Shown in pieces: positions 12,994 through 25,000 of a DNA stretch of 64,000 bases. Every line of letters begins with the position of its first letter. Position 1 is the first letter of the stretch. A program made the position numbers and the translations under genes. Origin of the DNA: Echinarachnius parma (taxonomy: Eukaryota; Echinodermata; Echinoidea; Clypeasteroida; Echinarachniidae). The notes under the pieces were generated by a model. The model worked only from the letters and a program-made list of their open reading frames with translations, did not search any database and was not told where the DNA came from. The stretch spans positions 33,501 to 97,500 of the forward strand of contig JBAMJV010010074.1 of the NCBI GenBank assembly GCA_037951105.1, written 5' to 3'.

Positions 12994-13032
12994 ATAACCC
13001 CGACCGTACACATGTACATGTACATGTATTTG

Positions 13033-13210
13033 TAGGATTGACAGCAAAATGCCAGGAGTTCAAAAGCATGGATCATCTACAACTCCACAACCGTACACAC
13101 ATAACCTGAAACCACTTCAAACTTCAAAGGCATTCCCTGACCAGGTAGTCATTTGCTGCATACTTGCTTTTAATGCTTTATATAATTACAAGGACTGTCA
13201 GAACTGTTGT
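13033..13210. repeat. About 190-bp dispersed repeat, copy 2 of 3
   Basis: Same blocks as 11845-12050, with an insertion around CACTTCAAACTTCAAAGG. Confidence 0.6.
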
Positions 13211-13450
13211 AGAAATTGTTAGTCTATATATATGTTAATCCATATAGTATGTGTACATACTGTAACTGTACAACATGTTACTGAAGTGCTCAATCTATGT
13301 TAATATCTTTTGACAATGAAAGGTATATTTCTTTGTCCTATTCTGTATGTTTTAAGATTAAATTACAAACGTTAGGGTGGTTACAGTATCCCCCTCTCTC
13401 ATACACATACATATGGACACAGTGCCCAAGCATAAGCCTCAGTCATATGT

Positions 13451-13640
13451 AGGATTGACTTCAAAATGTCAGGAGTTCGAGACCATTGATCTACAACTCC
13501 ACAAACGTACACAGTATGATAAACCCGACACCACTTCAAAGGCATTTCCTGGCCAGGTAGTCATTTGCAGTCCACTGGCTTAATTACACGGACAAGGACT
13601 GTCAGAAGTTGTTTCAACTGCAATTTAAAGGGACATGATT
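13451..13640. repeat. About 190-bp dispersed repeat, copy 3 of 3
   Basis: Same blocks as 11845-12050, ending in AATTTAAAGGGACATGAT, matching the end of copy 1. Confidence 0.65.
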
Positions 13641-13871
13641 TTGCTTAGTGTGTATCTTCATAAAAAGGGAATAAAATTTGTCTATGTATCAACCTGTTTG
13701 AAAGTTAAGCAGCTCTTTTGCACTTGCTGTGTTCCTTAGCATTCTCTAGATACCAAATGCGTGAATAAAAGAACCAATGTTGCTCTATACAAATTGCATA
13801 GAGCATCAGTTCTTTTAGTCATGCATGCCAAGTCATGGGCACGCTTTGGTAGAAAATGCTGTGTTTCTCTT

Positions 13872-14257
13872 TTAAAGGGATCTAGTAACTTTGTTGACAT
13901 GTGCAAAAAGTGATGAATGGTTGATGCAATGTATATTGTTGTTATCTCATATGTCCACAGGGTATTGTGTGAAAATTTCAAGTCAAATGGACATTGCATG
14001 GCCAAGTAATGAGCGAAAATGCAAAATGATATTCAATAACTCACTGCACTCACTTTGTACACAGAAGAAAAACTTGCCCGGAGTTTTTCTTATCTGAATA
14101 CTTTGATCGTACATATCTTTGTAACGAAAGGGAAATTTGAAAAACCGAAACATGTCCCATGATTTTATTGTTAATACGAATACAACAAGGTATGAGGGAA
14201 CCGTAGAATGAAAAATTTATTTTGAGGATTTGGACAATGTTACTAAGTCCCTTTTAA
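13872..14257. mobile_element. Second TTAA-flanked element, opposite orientation
   Basis: Starts TTAAAGGGATCTAGTAAC and ends GTTACTAAGTCCCTTTTAA. Near-identical to the reverse complement of 8263-8615 over most of its length. Confidence 0.75.
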
Positions 14258-14312
14258 GGGTACTTAACAGGTTTTGGTTTTTCAAATTCGCTATTTCTCT
14301 TTGTTATACAAT

Positions 14313-14445
14313 ACAGTCAAACCCGACTTAGCTGCCAACTGTCTAAGGCGGGCCATTATTATGTCTACACAATTATAGACTTGTAGTGGCCACCAAAAGT
14401 GATCCCCTGCAGAGAAAAACAATGTTATGGACCTTGTCTAGTCAC
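14313..14445. mobile_element. Decayed ACAGTCAAACC-ended MITE
   Basis: Begins ACAGTCAAACCCGACTTAGC and contains GTGGCCAC and GTGATCCCCTGCAGAGAAAA, as in the better copy at 37878-38055. Confidence 0.5.
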
Positions 14446-15659
14446 CCGTCTTTTATTTATTCATTATTGACCCCCAATACTACCTGAATAAGCTACGCAA
14501 TTTAACCCCATTAACATTAATTTCCCAAGTAACCTTTTATGCCACTTTACAACCAACCATAAGGGGATGACCCCTCCCCACCCCTTCCCCATATACCTCC
14601 CTCCATGCTCTCCTTACTCTTTTATTTTACAATAAAAACAACTCAAATAACCACATGATTTAACAATATTAGTATACCCTACAATAACAACAATACTTTA
14701 CTGCCTCAACTCAACCATTAATACTTTAAAATATACCGAAAGTTGCCTGAAAAAATTGGTGTGTGCATTTGGCGTGCCATACTCCCTCACATAAACTTTG
14801 TACTAGTGTCAACCCAAAGGCTCTGAAAACGGGCTCAATTATCAACGAAATTAACCAGTAAAGTGTTTTTTGGGAAGCGGTTTGTGTCCCTCAAGGTCAG
14901 CTATACATGTTATACTTAATTCAGAAAGATTTTATAGTGTTTTTAAGAGCTATTTTGTGATTTTAAAAGGTCTTTGAAAATCCGGGCAGAAAGTGCAATA
15001 TTACCAAGCAAGGCTTTAATTTATATAAAACTAGAAAAAACTTGTGTTTATTTTTCTAGTTTATTCTAGTTTTACAAATGAATGGAAAATGCCCCTTCCC
15101 CACGTATGTGCACGTTGTACACAACGTATGGAAGTACTATGCTCTCTGCCATGTTACCCCAACTGCACAACAGTGTTTGCTGGCACCAATCAGCGCAGCG
15201 TATTTCCGGCGTTGCGCGTGCATTGATCCAGTGTAAAACTCTTCAAGCAATCGTACCGCTAAACATTGCGTCAATTTGAACTAGAACTCAATCTAACTTT
15301 CATAATTTCTCTTTTATTTCGAAATTAAGTTCCGTTGTACAAAAATGGATCATAGTACAACAAACTACTAGTGTTACTCTTTCTTATCAATATGTTTATA
15401 TTCAATTTTTACTAAAGATTCACATTTATATAAAACATTTAAAAAGGGGTTAAAATAAGAAAAAGGGCTTTCACAGGTGAAATAAAGCCTAATTTTAAGA
15501 CACGATATTAAAAAACCTGAAGTTTTCCCGTCTAAGGGAGTGTCACAAATGTAATATTTGGGATCTTTTCTTGATTTCATTGATGGGTGTTCCAAGTCTT
15601 AAATGTTCAGTTTTTAGATAAATGCCTCTGAAAATTTATTAGCAGTAAATCTCATGAAC

Positions 15660-16080
15660 AACAAATCATTCGACTTTGCGCGTAGACCGTACCCGAGCGT
15701 ATCGGCATCGCTATCTAGCAGCGCACGGCGGCGCGGAGAATTTCACGTGCTTTGCCCCACGTTTTGTATATACCCTTGAACTCCTCGAATAACTCAAAAT
15801 AACAGTTTTTAAAATGAAATACATTATATATACATCTTACCTGGAATAAATGTTAAAGTCTTTTATCTATTCCACACGTTTAAATGTAATTTCATAATCT
15901 GATAAGAAATTATTGACCGAGTTTGTAGCTATAAATTTCTTACGGCGTGAGTGAGTTCCGCACACTCATTGCTTTAGAATCATGCTGCAAAATGCGTAAC
16001 AGGCAACGACGAAGGATAGCCACGCCGCTAGACAAGGCTAAACTCCCAATAGAGTCGCGCTCAAATGTTGATTCAGCTGC
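15660..16080. promoter_or_regulatory. CpG-enriched patch, possible promoter region
   Basis: In otherwise AT-rich DNA, 15675-15760 and 15950-16060 are dense in CG dinucleotides (for example GCGCACGGCGGCGCGGAG). It could hold the unplaced first exon of the minus-strand gene, but no TATA box or clear splice donor was identified. Confidence 0.2.
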
Positions 16081-17034
16081 TTTAAACGTGATTTTTTAAT
16101 TTTATATCTAGAAAATGAAACCAAATCAGGAAAAGTTGTTTGTTAATTATGTTTAAATACATATCTAATTTTCCGTAAACAAAGCGTGCATGTCGCTATT
16201 TCCTTCCACGGTCGATATAAATAGCAATCAAAATGCGGCTGTACGAATTTTTCCGAAATGTTATATTTTTCTCCTAACTTCAGAAAGTTGTAGCTCGAAA
16301 ACTGACATTTAAGACTTGCAACCGTCAATGAGTTGATGAAAATATAAATAAAGAACATTACATCCATGAAATCAAATTTATGTAAAAACTTCACAAATTT
16401 TGATATTTCAATTTAAAAATATCTTCGAAATTCTCCTATTTTTACTTGTATTTTCACCCTATCTTCGAGGGCAAATATTGTAATGAAAAGAAATATATTG
16501 TACTTTGATTCATATATCATTTGAAAGAGGACGATCAAACGATCAAGATTATATTTATGTACATCTAACAACTCTTTTGATTGGATAAAAGAGTCTAGAG
16601 ATATCTCAGTAAGCCAATAAGAATTATCGACAGAAAAATAGAGACAAAAATATACGGGAAAGGCCGGTCGCGTACCGTACAATGGCAGCGCCCATAGTTT
16701 TTCCGGCGTGCACATACGTGTCCCCCTCAAAAAAACAACAACAAACACAACAATAATAACTCCTTGAATTCCATATTGACGCATGTAATAATAAAATAGG
16801 CTTTATTACTTTATTAGCAGCAATAAAAACATCAGAGAATAAAAAATAAAAAATAAAGACATGTTAAAAATTAACAGATAATCTACAGATTGTTTCAATT
16901 TCAAACTGAACAACATAGTGTAGTGTCAACATAATAACAAATAGTAAGCAATACAAACCATGTAATGACAATGGAAATATACAAAATAGTAAACCAATTT
17001 AAGCTCATTAGGCCAATCAATGAACATGTCTGAT

Positions 17035-17987
17035 CGGTCCTACCAATCACCGCGAACACCGTGAAGCACTACGAAGCACTACGAATTCACTACGAAACAC
17101 TACTAAGCACTACGAAGAGCTAAAAGATAGCTTTTAGGAGCGCACGTAGGAGTAGATGATCGAGGTACGGTAGCTGCCATGACAAGCACGGTACAGACAC
17201 GATTCACAATATTCATGATCGCTAGAATGTTAGGAGGATTGTTACAACATTGTTATCATTGTAATCAGGGGCGTCGATCACGGGGGGGGGGGGGGGGGAT
17301 GGCCTGTATTATCACCCCCCCCCCCCCAATATTTGGGTTCAAATTTATATATTAATAACATTAAAATTATAAAGAAGCATTGCCCCCCCACCCCCGGGGG
17401 GGGGGGTCTATGGAGTGGCAATTTTTGAAAATCGGGTATCTTTAGAGCTGCGATCGGGTGTGAAAAGGGGGTTCTTTTAAACGGCACATAACCGTCTTAC
17501 ATTATACATGAGTCCCCCCCCCCCCCCCCCCCCCCCCCGGGATTGTCCCCTCTCATGAATGGAAGTTGTTACTATAGTATAGTCTACTTTAAGCCACTTT
17601 TTGATAATACGAAACTGCGCCCCTGTAACCCCCATTAAGGTTATTTGACCCAGTACCAGCCATGATGTACTCATTAATCATTTCAGTACATTCTTGTCAT
17701 ATATTGAGTAGCATTGATCTACTACCATGCTTTGACATTGATCATTATCGAATTGGATGAATGTTTGGCAGCTACCATAGTCTACCTGACTACCTCTACG
17801 TGCGCGCATAAAAGCGAGTTTTTAGTACAGGGTGCTCTTCGCAGTGCAATCTTCGTCTTCGTAGTGCTTCATAGTACTAAGAAGACGTGCTCTTCGCAGT
17901 GCTTCGTAGGGATTTCGTAGTGCTTCGTAGTGAGCTTCGCAGTGCTTCGCAGTGCTTAGTAGTGATCCTTGGCGATTGGTAGGACCC
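17035..17987. mobile_element. hAT-like non-autonomous element with tandem-repeat-filled terminal inverted repeats
   Basis: The 953-bp element is bracketed by a perfect 8-bp direct repeat TGTCTGAT (17027-17034 and 17988-17995). It begins CGGTCCTACCAATC and ends GATTGGTAGGACCC, inverted with one mismatch. Inside each end are many tandem GAAGCACTAC-type decamers (17052-17115) and their complement (17830-17965). The arms remain recognisable out to GGTAGCTGCC near 17170 and its complement near 17770. No transposase is present. The 8-bp duplication suggests hAT. Confidence 0.8.
17281..17540. repeat. G and C homopolymers inside the hAT-like element
   Basis: Runs of 12 or more G or C at about 17281-17299, 17315-17328, 17385-17406 and 17514-17538. 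Alternating G-runs and C-runs allow G-quadruplex or hairpin structure and are error-prone in assembly. Confidence 0.7.
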
Positions 17988-18610
17988 TGTCTGATGAACT
18001 GACCACTGGCATGGCAGGCAGGGTGCACGTTAGGCGGCTGGGGCTGGCGGTCGAGCGCTTGGTTTTGGGTTACTCGCCAGCGCTACCAGGACAAATATAG
18101 CAATTGATTATCGAACAAAATAACCATTAGAAAATCATATATTTTACCAAACTCACCAGGATAACAACAAGTGGTATGATGGTCAGAGATTCCTGAAATG
18201 ATCACCGACGGTTAAATTTGGAGACATCAACTAGAAAGTCAACAAAATCAGTTTATTCTGTTTTCCGAAGTAAAAGATCCACGTAAAGTCAACACCAAAT
18301 GGCTTCTCCACGCTTCCGCTAAATACAGTATTGTACCTATATATGAGGGTACCGTCCCATATATTTAGGCAATACATGCAAATGGCCTATCGTATGATGC
18401 GCATGCCATGCATGTACAGTACAGTCTGATCTACCGGAACTACCAACGCACTCGAGTCACGGTCCAACAATTTGGTGTTTGCCGATATAAAAAAGAAAAC
18501 TAAATAAAAAGGTTACGGTCTTTAAAAAGAAGGGGCGGGGCGGGGCGACAGAGTCATGGGGTCATGTGGGGGTCATGTCCTTCCACTTGATCCCAATGGC
18601 CGGTTACTGT

Positions 18611-18762
18611 CAGGGGCCGCGGAACCACGGGGGCCTAGCCCCCCCCCCCCAGTTTTTGGGCTTAAAACAAAGAATACATAAGCATAAAATAATAAAATAT
18701 ATAACAATTCAAATGTGGCCAGCCCCCCCCCCCCCACTATCAAAACCTTTCCGCGGCCTCTG
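18611..18762. mobile_element. Short MITE with CAGGGGCCGCGGAA ends and 5-bp target duplication
   Basis: Starts CAGGGGCCGCGGAA and ends TTCCGCGGCCTCTG (one mismatch). It is flanked by perfect ACTGT (18606-18610 and 18763-18767). Two internal C-tracts (about 18641-18650 and 18723-18735) sit near the ends. Confidence 0.8.
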
Positions 18763-19552
18763 ACTGTTAGTTTCTGTCTTAGTAGCCCAACAGAGTGAAG
18801 TCATGCCTGCCACATGATAATTCGGGCCAATGAGTTTCGGTGAGGGGGTAGGGCCCAAGTTACGGGCCAATTACCCCCTCCCCCCCCCCCTTCCCCCCTT
18901 CCCCCCTCCCCCTCCCCCCTCCCCCCTCCCCCCTCCCCCCTCCCCCCTCCCCCCTCCCCCTTTCAATATTTTCCCTCTCTTCCCTCACTGCCTCACGTTG
19001 GGAAAATAAGGTAAGGAATTAAGTTGGTACAAGGTTGTCCCCTCTTTGGTGTCCGGCTCACCCCCCCCCCCCCCCCCCGACTGACTGCCTGTTCCAGTTT
19101 AAATTGTGAGGGGACAGCATGAGTCCAACATTAAATTGTTATCAAATTTGTTATCATATTTGGGGACACCCACGTGAGGAAGCTAACTCACACAAAAACT
19201 ACAACATTGCTTGCATTCATTCCTGACTTTATTTTAACGTTATACTATGCATAGTTCTTATTGTCATCATCATACTTTCATAATCCCACTTTCTTATGCA
19301 CAATCGTTTTCTCCTGATCATTGTCATAAAATAATGCAGGGGCCCCGGGGACTGGGCCAGTGGGCTGGGCCTACAGTCTTGGTCAAACCGACTGTTAGTA
19401 TAAACCAAAACTTGCACCATTTCATTACAAACTTTATAATTCTGCCCGCCCAAAATAAAAGGTAAAACGCAATTACAAATGGCCAAGATATCATTCAAAA
19501 ACCAGGCACTGAGAAAACACATAATTGTATGTTTTGGTACCGTTGGGTGATA
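18736..19552. repeat. Tandem duplication, left unit
   Basis: Matches 19573-20476 almost base for base, apart from the length of the CCCCCCT tract (about 18872-18960 here). The unit starts inside the MITE (ACTATCAAAACC) and ends GGTGATA. A 97-codon open frame is the same in both units because the DNA is the same; it is not evidence for a gene. Confidence 0.85.
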
Positions 19553-19572
19553 AAACCCCCCCCCCCCCCCCC

Positions 19573-20476
19573 ACTATCAAAACCTTTCCGCGGCCTCTGA
19601 CTGTTAGTTTCTGTCTTAGTAGCCCAACAGAGTGAAGTCATGCCTGCCACATGATAATTCGGGCCAATGAGTTTCGGTGAGGGGGTAGGGCCCAAGTTAC
19701 GGGCCAATTACCCCCTCCCCCCCCCCTTCCCCCCTTCCCCCCTCCCCCCTCCCCCCTCCCCCCTCCCCCTCCCCCCTCCCCCCCTCCCCCCTCCCCCCTC
19801 CCCCCTCCCCCTCCCCCCTCCCCCCTCCCCCCTCCCCCCTCCCCCCTCCCCCCTCCCCCCTCCCCCCTCCCCCCTCCCCCCTCCCCCTTTCAATATTTTC
19901 CCTCTCTTCCCTCACTGCCTCACGTTGGGAAAATAAGGTAAGGAATTAAGTTGGTACAAGGTTGTCCCCTCTTTGGTGTCCGGCTCACCCCCCCCCCCCC
20001 CCGACTGACTGCCTGTTCCAGTTTAAATTGTGAGGGGACAGCATGAGTCCAACATTAAATTGTTATCAAATTTGTTATCATATTTGGGGACACCCACGTG
20101 AGGAAGCTAACTCACACAAAAACTACAACATTGCTTGCATTCATTCCTGACTTTATTTTAACGTTATACTATGCATAGTTCTTATTGTCATCATCATACT
20201 TTCATAATCCCACTTTCTTATGCACAATCGTTTTCTCCTGATCATTGTCATAAAATAATGCAGGGGCCCCGGGGACTGGGCCAGTGGGCTGGGCCTACAG
20301 TCTTGGTCAAACCGACTGTTAGTATAAACCAAAACTTGCACCATTTCATTACAAACTTTATAATTCTGCCCGCCCAAAATAAAAGGTAAAACGCAATTAC
20401 AAATGGCCAAGATATCATTCAAAAACCAGGCACTGAGAAAACACATAATTGTATGTTTTGGTACCGTTGGGTGATA
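19573..20476. repeat. Tandem duplication, right unit
   Basis: The second unit, with the CCCCCCT tract expanded to about 19711-19887, is preceded by a C homopolymer. It carries only the right end of the MITE, showing that duplication followed MITE insertion. Confidence 0.85.
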
Positions 20477-21939
20477 TCAAAATAATAGATGCACGAGACT
20501 TTGCAAAGGGTTATGTAATTAATAAACAATACAATCAATTACAAAAGGGTGCTCTCTAAAAATACATATTGTTTTAAACCATTAAATGTGAATGTGATGA
20601 TTTTGTTAAAATAATGATTCAATAGAGAGAACTATTAAAAAACCCATTTGGTATATTTTCGCAATTGTGCAGGCATTATATAGATTTTTTTCTTAAACTC
20701 CTGGTGAAAAAATGGGTCCCACATTTATTCCAATCAATAATTATAATACCGTGATATTTCAGCTCTTTCTTAACCGATTTTGATCAAATCAAGTTAGTTT
20801 TATCTCAGTCTAAAATCACATGCTCTTCCATCTTCCAACTAGTACAATTAGTTTTCCATTACCACAGAAAAACAAAACTATCCCTGTTGTTCATGAATAA
20901 TTGTGGTGTTCATTTTTCCATTTAATTGATGTAATTATTATCGACGGTCATTGCAGATAATCAATGTAAGAAAATAAATACTATGTTCAACATATTTTTT
21001 GTTTAATTGGAGAACATAATATTATTAATAAATACAAAATAATGCAAGTTATTGGACGAACCACATATTTCCACAATCCTACGTATTGCCTTTTAGCGGA
21101 TCTCTCTGTTTCCACGGGTTCCACGAACGTTACTTACTATATGAGTTTATATTTCACCGAGCTTTGCTACCGGTATTTGTTTTGTAAAATGGTAATTTTG
21201 AAATTCTAGTTGGAAATTAAATAACTGAACTGAACTATATACAGTGGAAGAGACAAGTTTAGTTCAGTATGATAGAACAACAAATAATTTACAGAATACA
21301 AAAATAAAAAACTATAATGCGGCTACAGAAAGCTGGAAAAGCATATGCAGAGTATGCATGTACCTTGCTGCCGTATAGAGCATGAATAAAAAGAAGAAGA
21401 CAAAATAAGCTAGCACATATTATATGCAACAACTTTTTGTTGTATAACTTTTTTCCTGGTATTGTAAATATTAAATTAAACCATTGTTGCATAATTATGA
21501 GTACTTCAGAATGGTAAAGGTTTGTTTTATCAAATCGTTGATCTGCAGTCCATATACCACTAATTTGTATACTAGTATTACCTGATAATAATCTGTCTAT
21601 TTCACTGGAATAGCAAGGGGGGGGGGGGTGGTCCTGCATGGGCTCGATCCCCTGGCTGTTTTGTTTTGTTGCTTCAGTTAGCTGATAGTTTTAATTTGGG
21701 GGCTTATAACTAAAATCCACAAGTTTCAGTGGCCCTGCCCCCTGGACACAGCTAGAGACCCCAAATGCAGGCCCAAAATAGCTCGCTGTTTTTTTTTAGA
21801 GCCTCCCCCCCCCTACAAAATCAAAAAATGCAAACATTCTCTATGTTTGAGAATTTATGCCGAGTTTATGAATGATGCAAACTATAGATGGCGCTAGACC
21901 ACTTCTTTTTGTATATTTGTAGCGCAAATTATACACAAA

Positions 21940-21990
21940 CTGTTCATTTCGTCAGATTTCACGTTGTGTGAATTCAAAATGGCAGCGCCC
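21940..21990 (+). promoter_or_regulatory. AAAATGGCAGC, YY1-like motif over the DNAJC11 start codon
   Basis: AAAATGGCAGCGCCC at 21977-21991 resembles the AAGATGGCGGC YY1/initiator motif that often sits at the starts of housekeeping genes. No TATA box was seen nearby. Confidence 0.25.
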
Positions 21991-22053
21991 ATTGAAGATG
22001 AAGAACTACCTTCTTCTGACGATTTCTATGCGATTTTGAACGTTAGGAAGGAG
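21979..22053 (+). CDS. DNAJC11: DNAJC11 exon 1
   Basis: Residues 1-25, [20 protein letters not shown] onward; ends GAAGGAG|GTGAGT in phase 0. Confidence 0.95.
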
Positions 22054-25000
22054 GTGAGTTATGGATGTCTCCTTCGGTTTATTTCAGCTGAACGAATTAT
22101 TAACCTGACATCATTTTATTTTCTTGGAATGGGTATGCTTTCGGAGAAATAATCCAGGCTTCAACTTTCAAATAAGTTAATCGCGAAAATCTGCTTGTTC
22201 GCACTCGTACAGTCAGTATGTCGTAGACAACGTATTGACAATTTATAACTGGCGTGTATCATTGACACGCCAACATATGCATTGTTTGTGTGATCTGTGC
22301 GACGGGGAAATTGTGTGAATGCTCAATTTTGTTGTTTTGTTTGTGGCCTGATCAATTTTTGATCAACAAATCTATCGTTTTCATGGCCTCTTTTTACATT
22401 TAATTGCAATCTTATAGTTATACTGTCGGCCCTTCTTTCTATCCACACATAGCTACCGTCATTACACAAGCGTTGTGTGGAGGTGAACCTCTTCCGCCTG
22501 AGGGAGGAATTGGCCGACAAAAATATTTTTGGGTTGGATAGATAGTGCAGCAGGAGGAAGAGGATCATCTCCCCACAACGCTAAATTAAATAATGTAGCC
22601 ATGTGTGCTTCTAACAATAGACGCAACCTTTGATACCGACTGTTGGAGCCAATAACCGTGTGAACATATTTTACTGGAGGCTTACAAAGTTACAGACTGG
22701 CAGTCAGCATTCGTTAAACTTTATACTAATTTTACTACGACCGTGTAAGTGTAACTGTACGGCAATGATATAAATTTGCTCTCATTATTCTAATTGCTAT
22801 GATTCTCTCTATTTCCTTACCAGGCTACCCAGGATGAGTTGAAGACCGCCTACAGACATGTGTGCATGCTTTATCACTCCAACAAGAACCACCAAGAAAC
22901 TGCTGATAAGATGACTTTTTTGTTGTTGTTTCGTATGACATTTAATATGCACATTCTATAAATTCAAGTCTAAGTTTCTCAGCGAGGTCAGAGCAGCATC
23001 TGTTGTCTGATGAATCCCCTCAAAACTATCAGGGAAACATCGGAGAGGGCAGTCATTTACCACATGCTGCACTAATCTTCTTAACCGTTGAGGACTGGTC
23101 CCGAAAATATTCGGGCTTGAGTCTATGGAGAATGCGTGTTATACCCAAATCAATTCGTCCTCAACGGGTTAAGATGACTTTATACAACTTTTAGTCTTTT
23201 ACCCATTTCACATTCCAACAGTTTTGCCATGATGTGCCCTATATTTATGGAACAGAGTAATAATATTATCATCATTCTATAAATTTTCTACCAGGCAACC
23301 CAAGATGAGTTGAAGACAGCCTACAGACGCATGTGCATGCTGTACCACCCTGACAAACACCAGACTATTGCGGACAAGACTTCAGCCGAAGCCATCTTCA
23401 ACAGTGTACAAGAAGCCTATGCAGGTATGCAGGGAAAATTGTTGTTTCTTAGATCAATTTTGTATATATGATTTCATATAATTTTTAACATTATATCATA
23501 ATACAAATAATTATACAAAGGATAAAGAAATGCATTGATTAACTTATTAATTAGGATCATGATTGAAGAGTACTTATATTAATGGAAAATAAAAAAAATA
23601 ACATCTTTTTAACAGGAATACAAAACAATGAATTTAATTAATTACTAGTAATCTAGAGTGTATAAATATCATGTTATATTTAATCTTAATAAATTGTACC
23701 TGGACTGACAAGTGACACTTATTATTGTGATTAAAAGGGAGCTGAAGAAATAAAAGAAAATGATTTTGAAAGGTAGAAGGGGAAAAAAGGAAATTAAATT
23801 CCAAAGCTCATTCTAGAACAGGACTTCATTTTACTGGTGTTAACAAGTATTGTGTTTCAAGATGAAACCAGATTAGATCATGCACAATCATGCACAACTC
23901 AATGTCTGTATCAAAATGTTCAGTTTTGATGGATCCAATCTATGTCCATAGAAATAAAAAAAAATTCCCGGATAATCCTTTTTTCAGTTCTGACGGACCC
24001 AACAAAACGAGCCATCTACGATGTGTACGGCAAGAAGGGTCTGGAAGCGGAGTGGGACCTGGTCCCGAGGACTAGAAGCCCCCAGGAGATCAGAGAGGAA
24101 TACGAGAGGTTGGCCAAGGAGAGGGAGGAACGCAGGCTGCAACAGAGCACAAACCCAAGGGTAAGATGAAATAAGGATAAAATGATCTCTATAGTGCATT
24201 GGGTGTTAATTGTGACCGGCTATAGCAAAACCCTGCACTTGTCGGTAGAAATCAAAATGTAGATTTTCATACCATTCGAAAGGCCTCATCACAAGCTTTC
24301 ATTTGTTCTAACCAATTGGTCAATAATTGGTGAAGATATCATTGTTTCAATTTTACAATCATAAATCTTTTACACACATTAAAATGCCCATTTCTTCAAA
24401 ACATGAATTACTGACAAGTGCATTGTTTTGCTATAGCCGGTCACAATTAGCCTTCATTGCCTGTTGGGCAGCTGGGCTAGTATGCTCCCCAGGGAGTTGA
24501 GACGGTGTGCAAGATAATTGCACGGGTTTGACCTGTACCTGATGCCCAAGGGTAATAATTATGCGCTTAGAAACATTGTATTAAGCGCTATATAAATGTA
24601 ATTTATTATTATTATTTTATTATTGAAGTGTTACGTCACAGCTGTTGATTGCCATCGGAACCTAGTAACTAATTGTGACCTAGCGGCAGTTGCTAAGAAG
24701 GCAATCGCCCAGCTCCAACCCACTATCAAAAGCCCAAATCAAAGGACAAGTTGCTTAAAAACAAGAAATTCTAGTGGCCCGAAACCCGACTTTGGTTGCC
24801 CAAAACGGTGAGAAAAATACACAATTCTATTATATTTGGTTGTTCATTCAGGCCAGTTGAATTAAGAATTGATACATTGTGGTGGCCCAAATCTGTCCAT
24901 GAAATGATAAACATGATGAAAGGAATTCCGTTATTATTTTAATGGTGGCATCATGGCATGTCAAAACCACCACTGTATCACCTTAGTCAGCGGATAGCAC

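Larger units (their letters stand above)
10037..21978. other. Intergenic or 5' intronic region, no gene recognised
   Basis: Twelve kilobases between the proline-rich gene and DNAJC11. It must contain the 5' non-coding exon(s) and promoter of the minus-strand gene, but none could be fixed by eye. Apart from the elements listed separately, 14450-15650, 16080-16980 and 20480-21970 are AT-rich and show nothing recognisable. Confidence 0.5.

Noticed and set aside
8410-14005. Shared peptide (MQCPFDLKFSHNTLWTYEIT) in two places
   Set aside because: It lies inside two copies of a TTAA-flanked non-coding element; similarity is at DNA level.
16413-16784. 123-codon minus-strand open frame
   Set aside because: No family resemblance, AT-rich, no splice or start context; probably chance.
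19667-19936. Proline-rich frame resembling extensin or formin
   Set aside because: Translation of a CCCCCCT tract; no splice context.
19229-20446. Two identical 97-codon minus-strand frames
   Set aside because: They are identical because the DNA is tandemly duplicated; no protein-like composition or other support.
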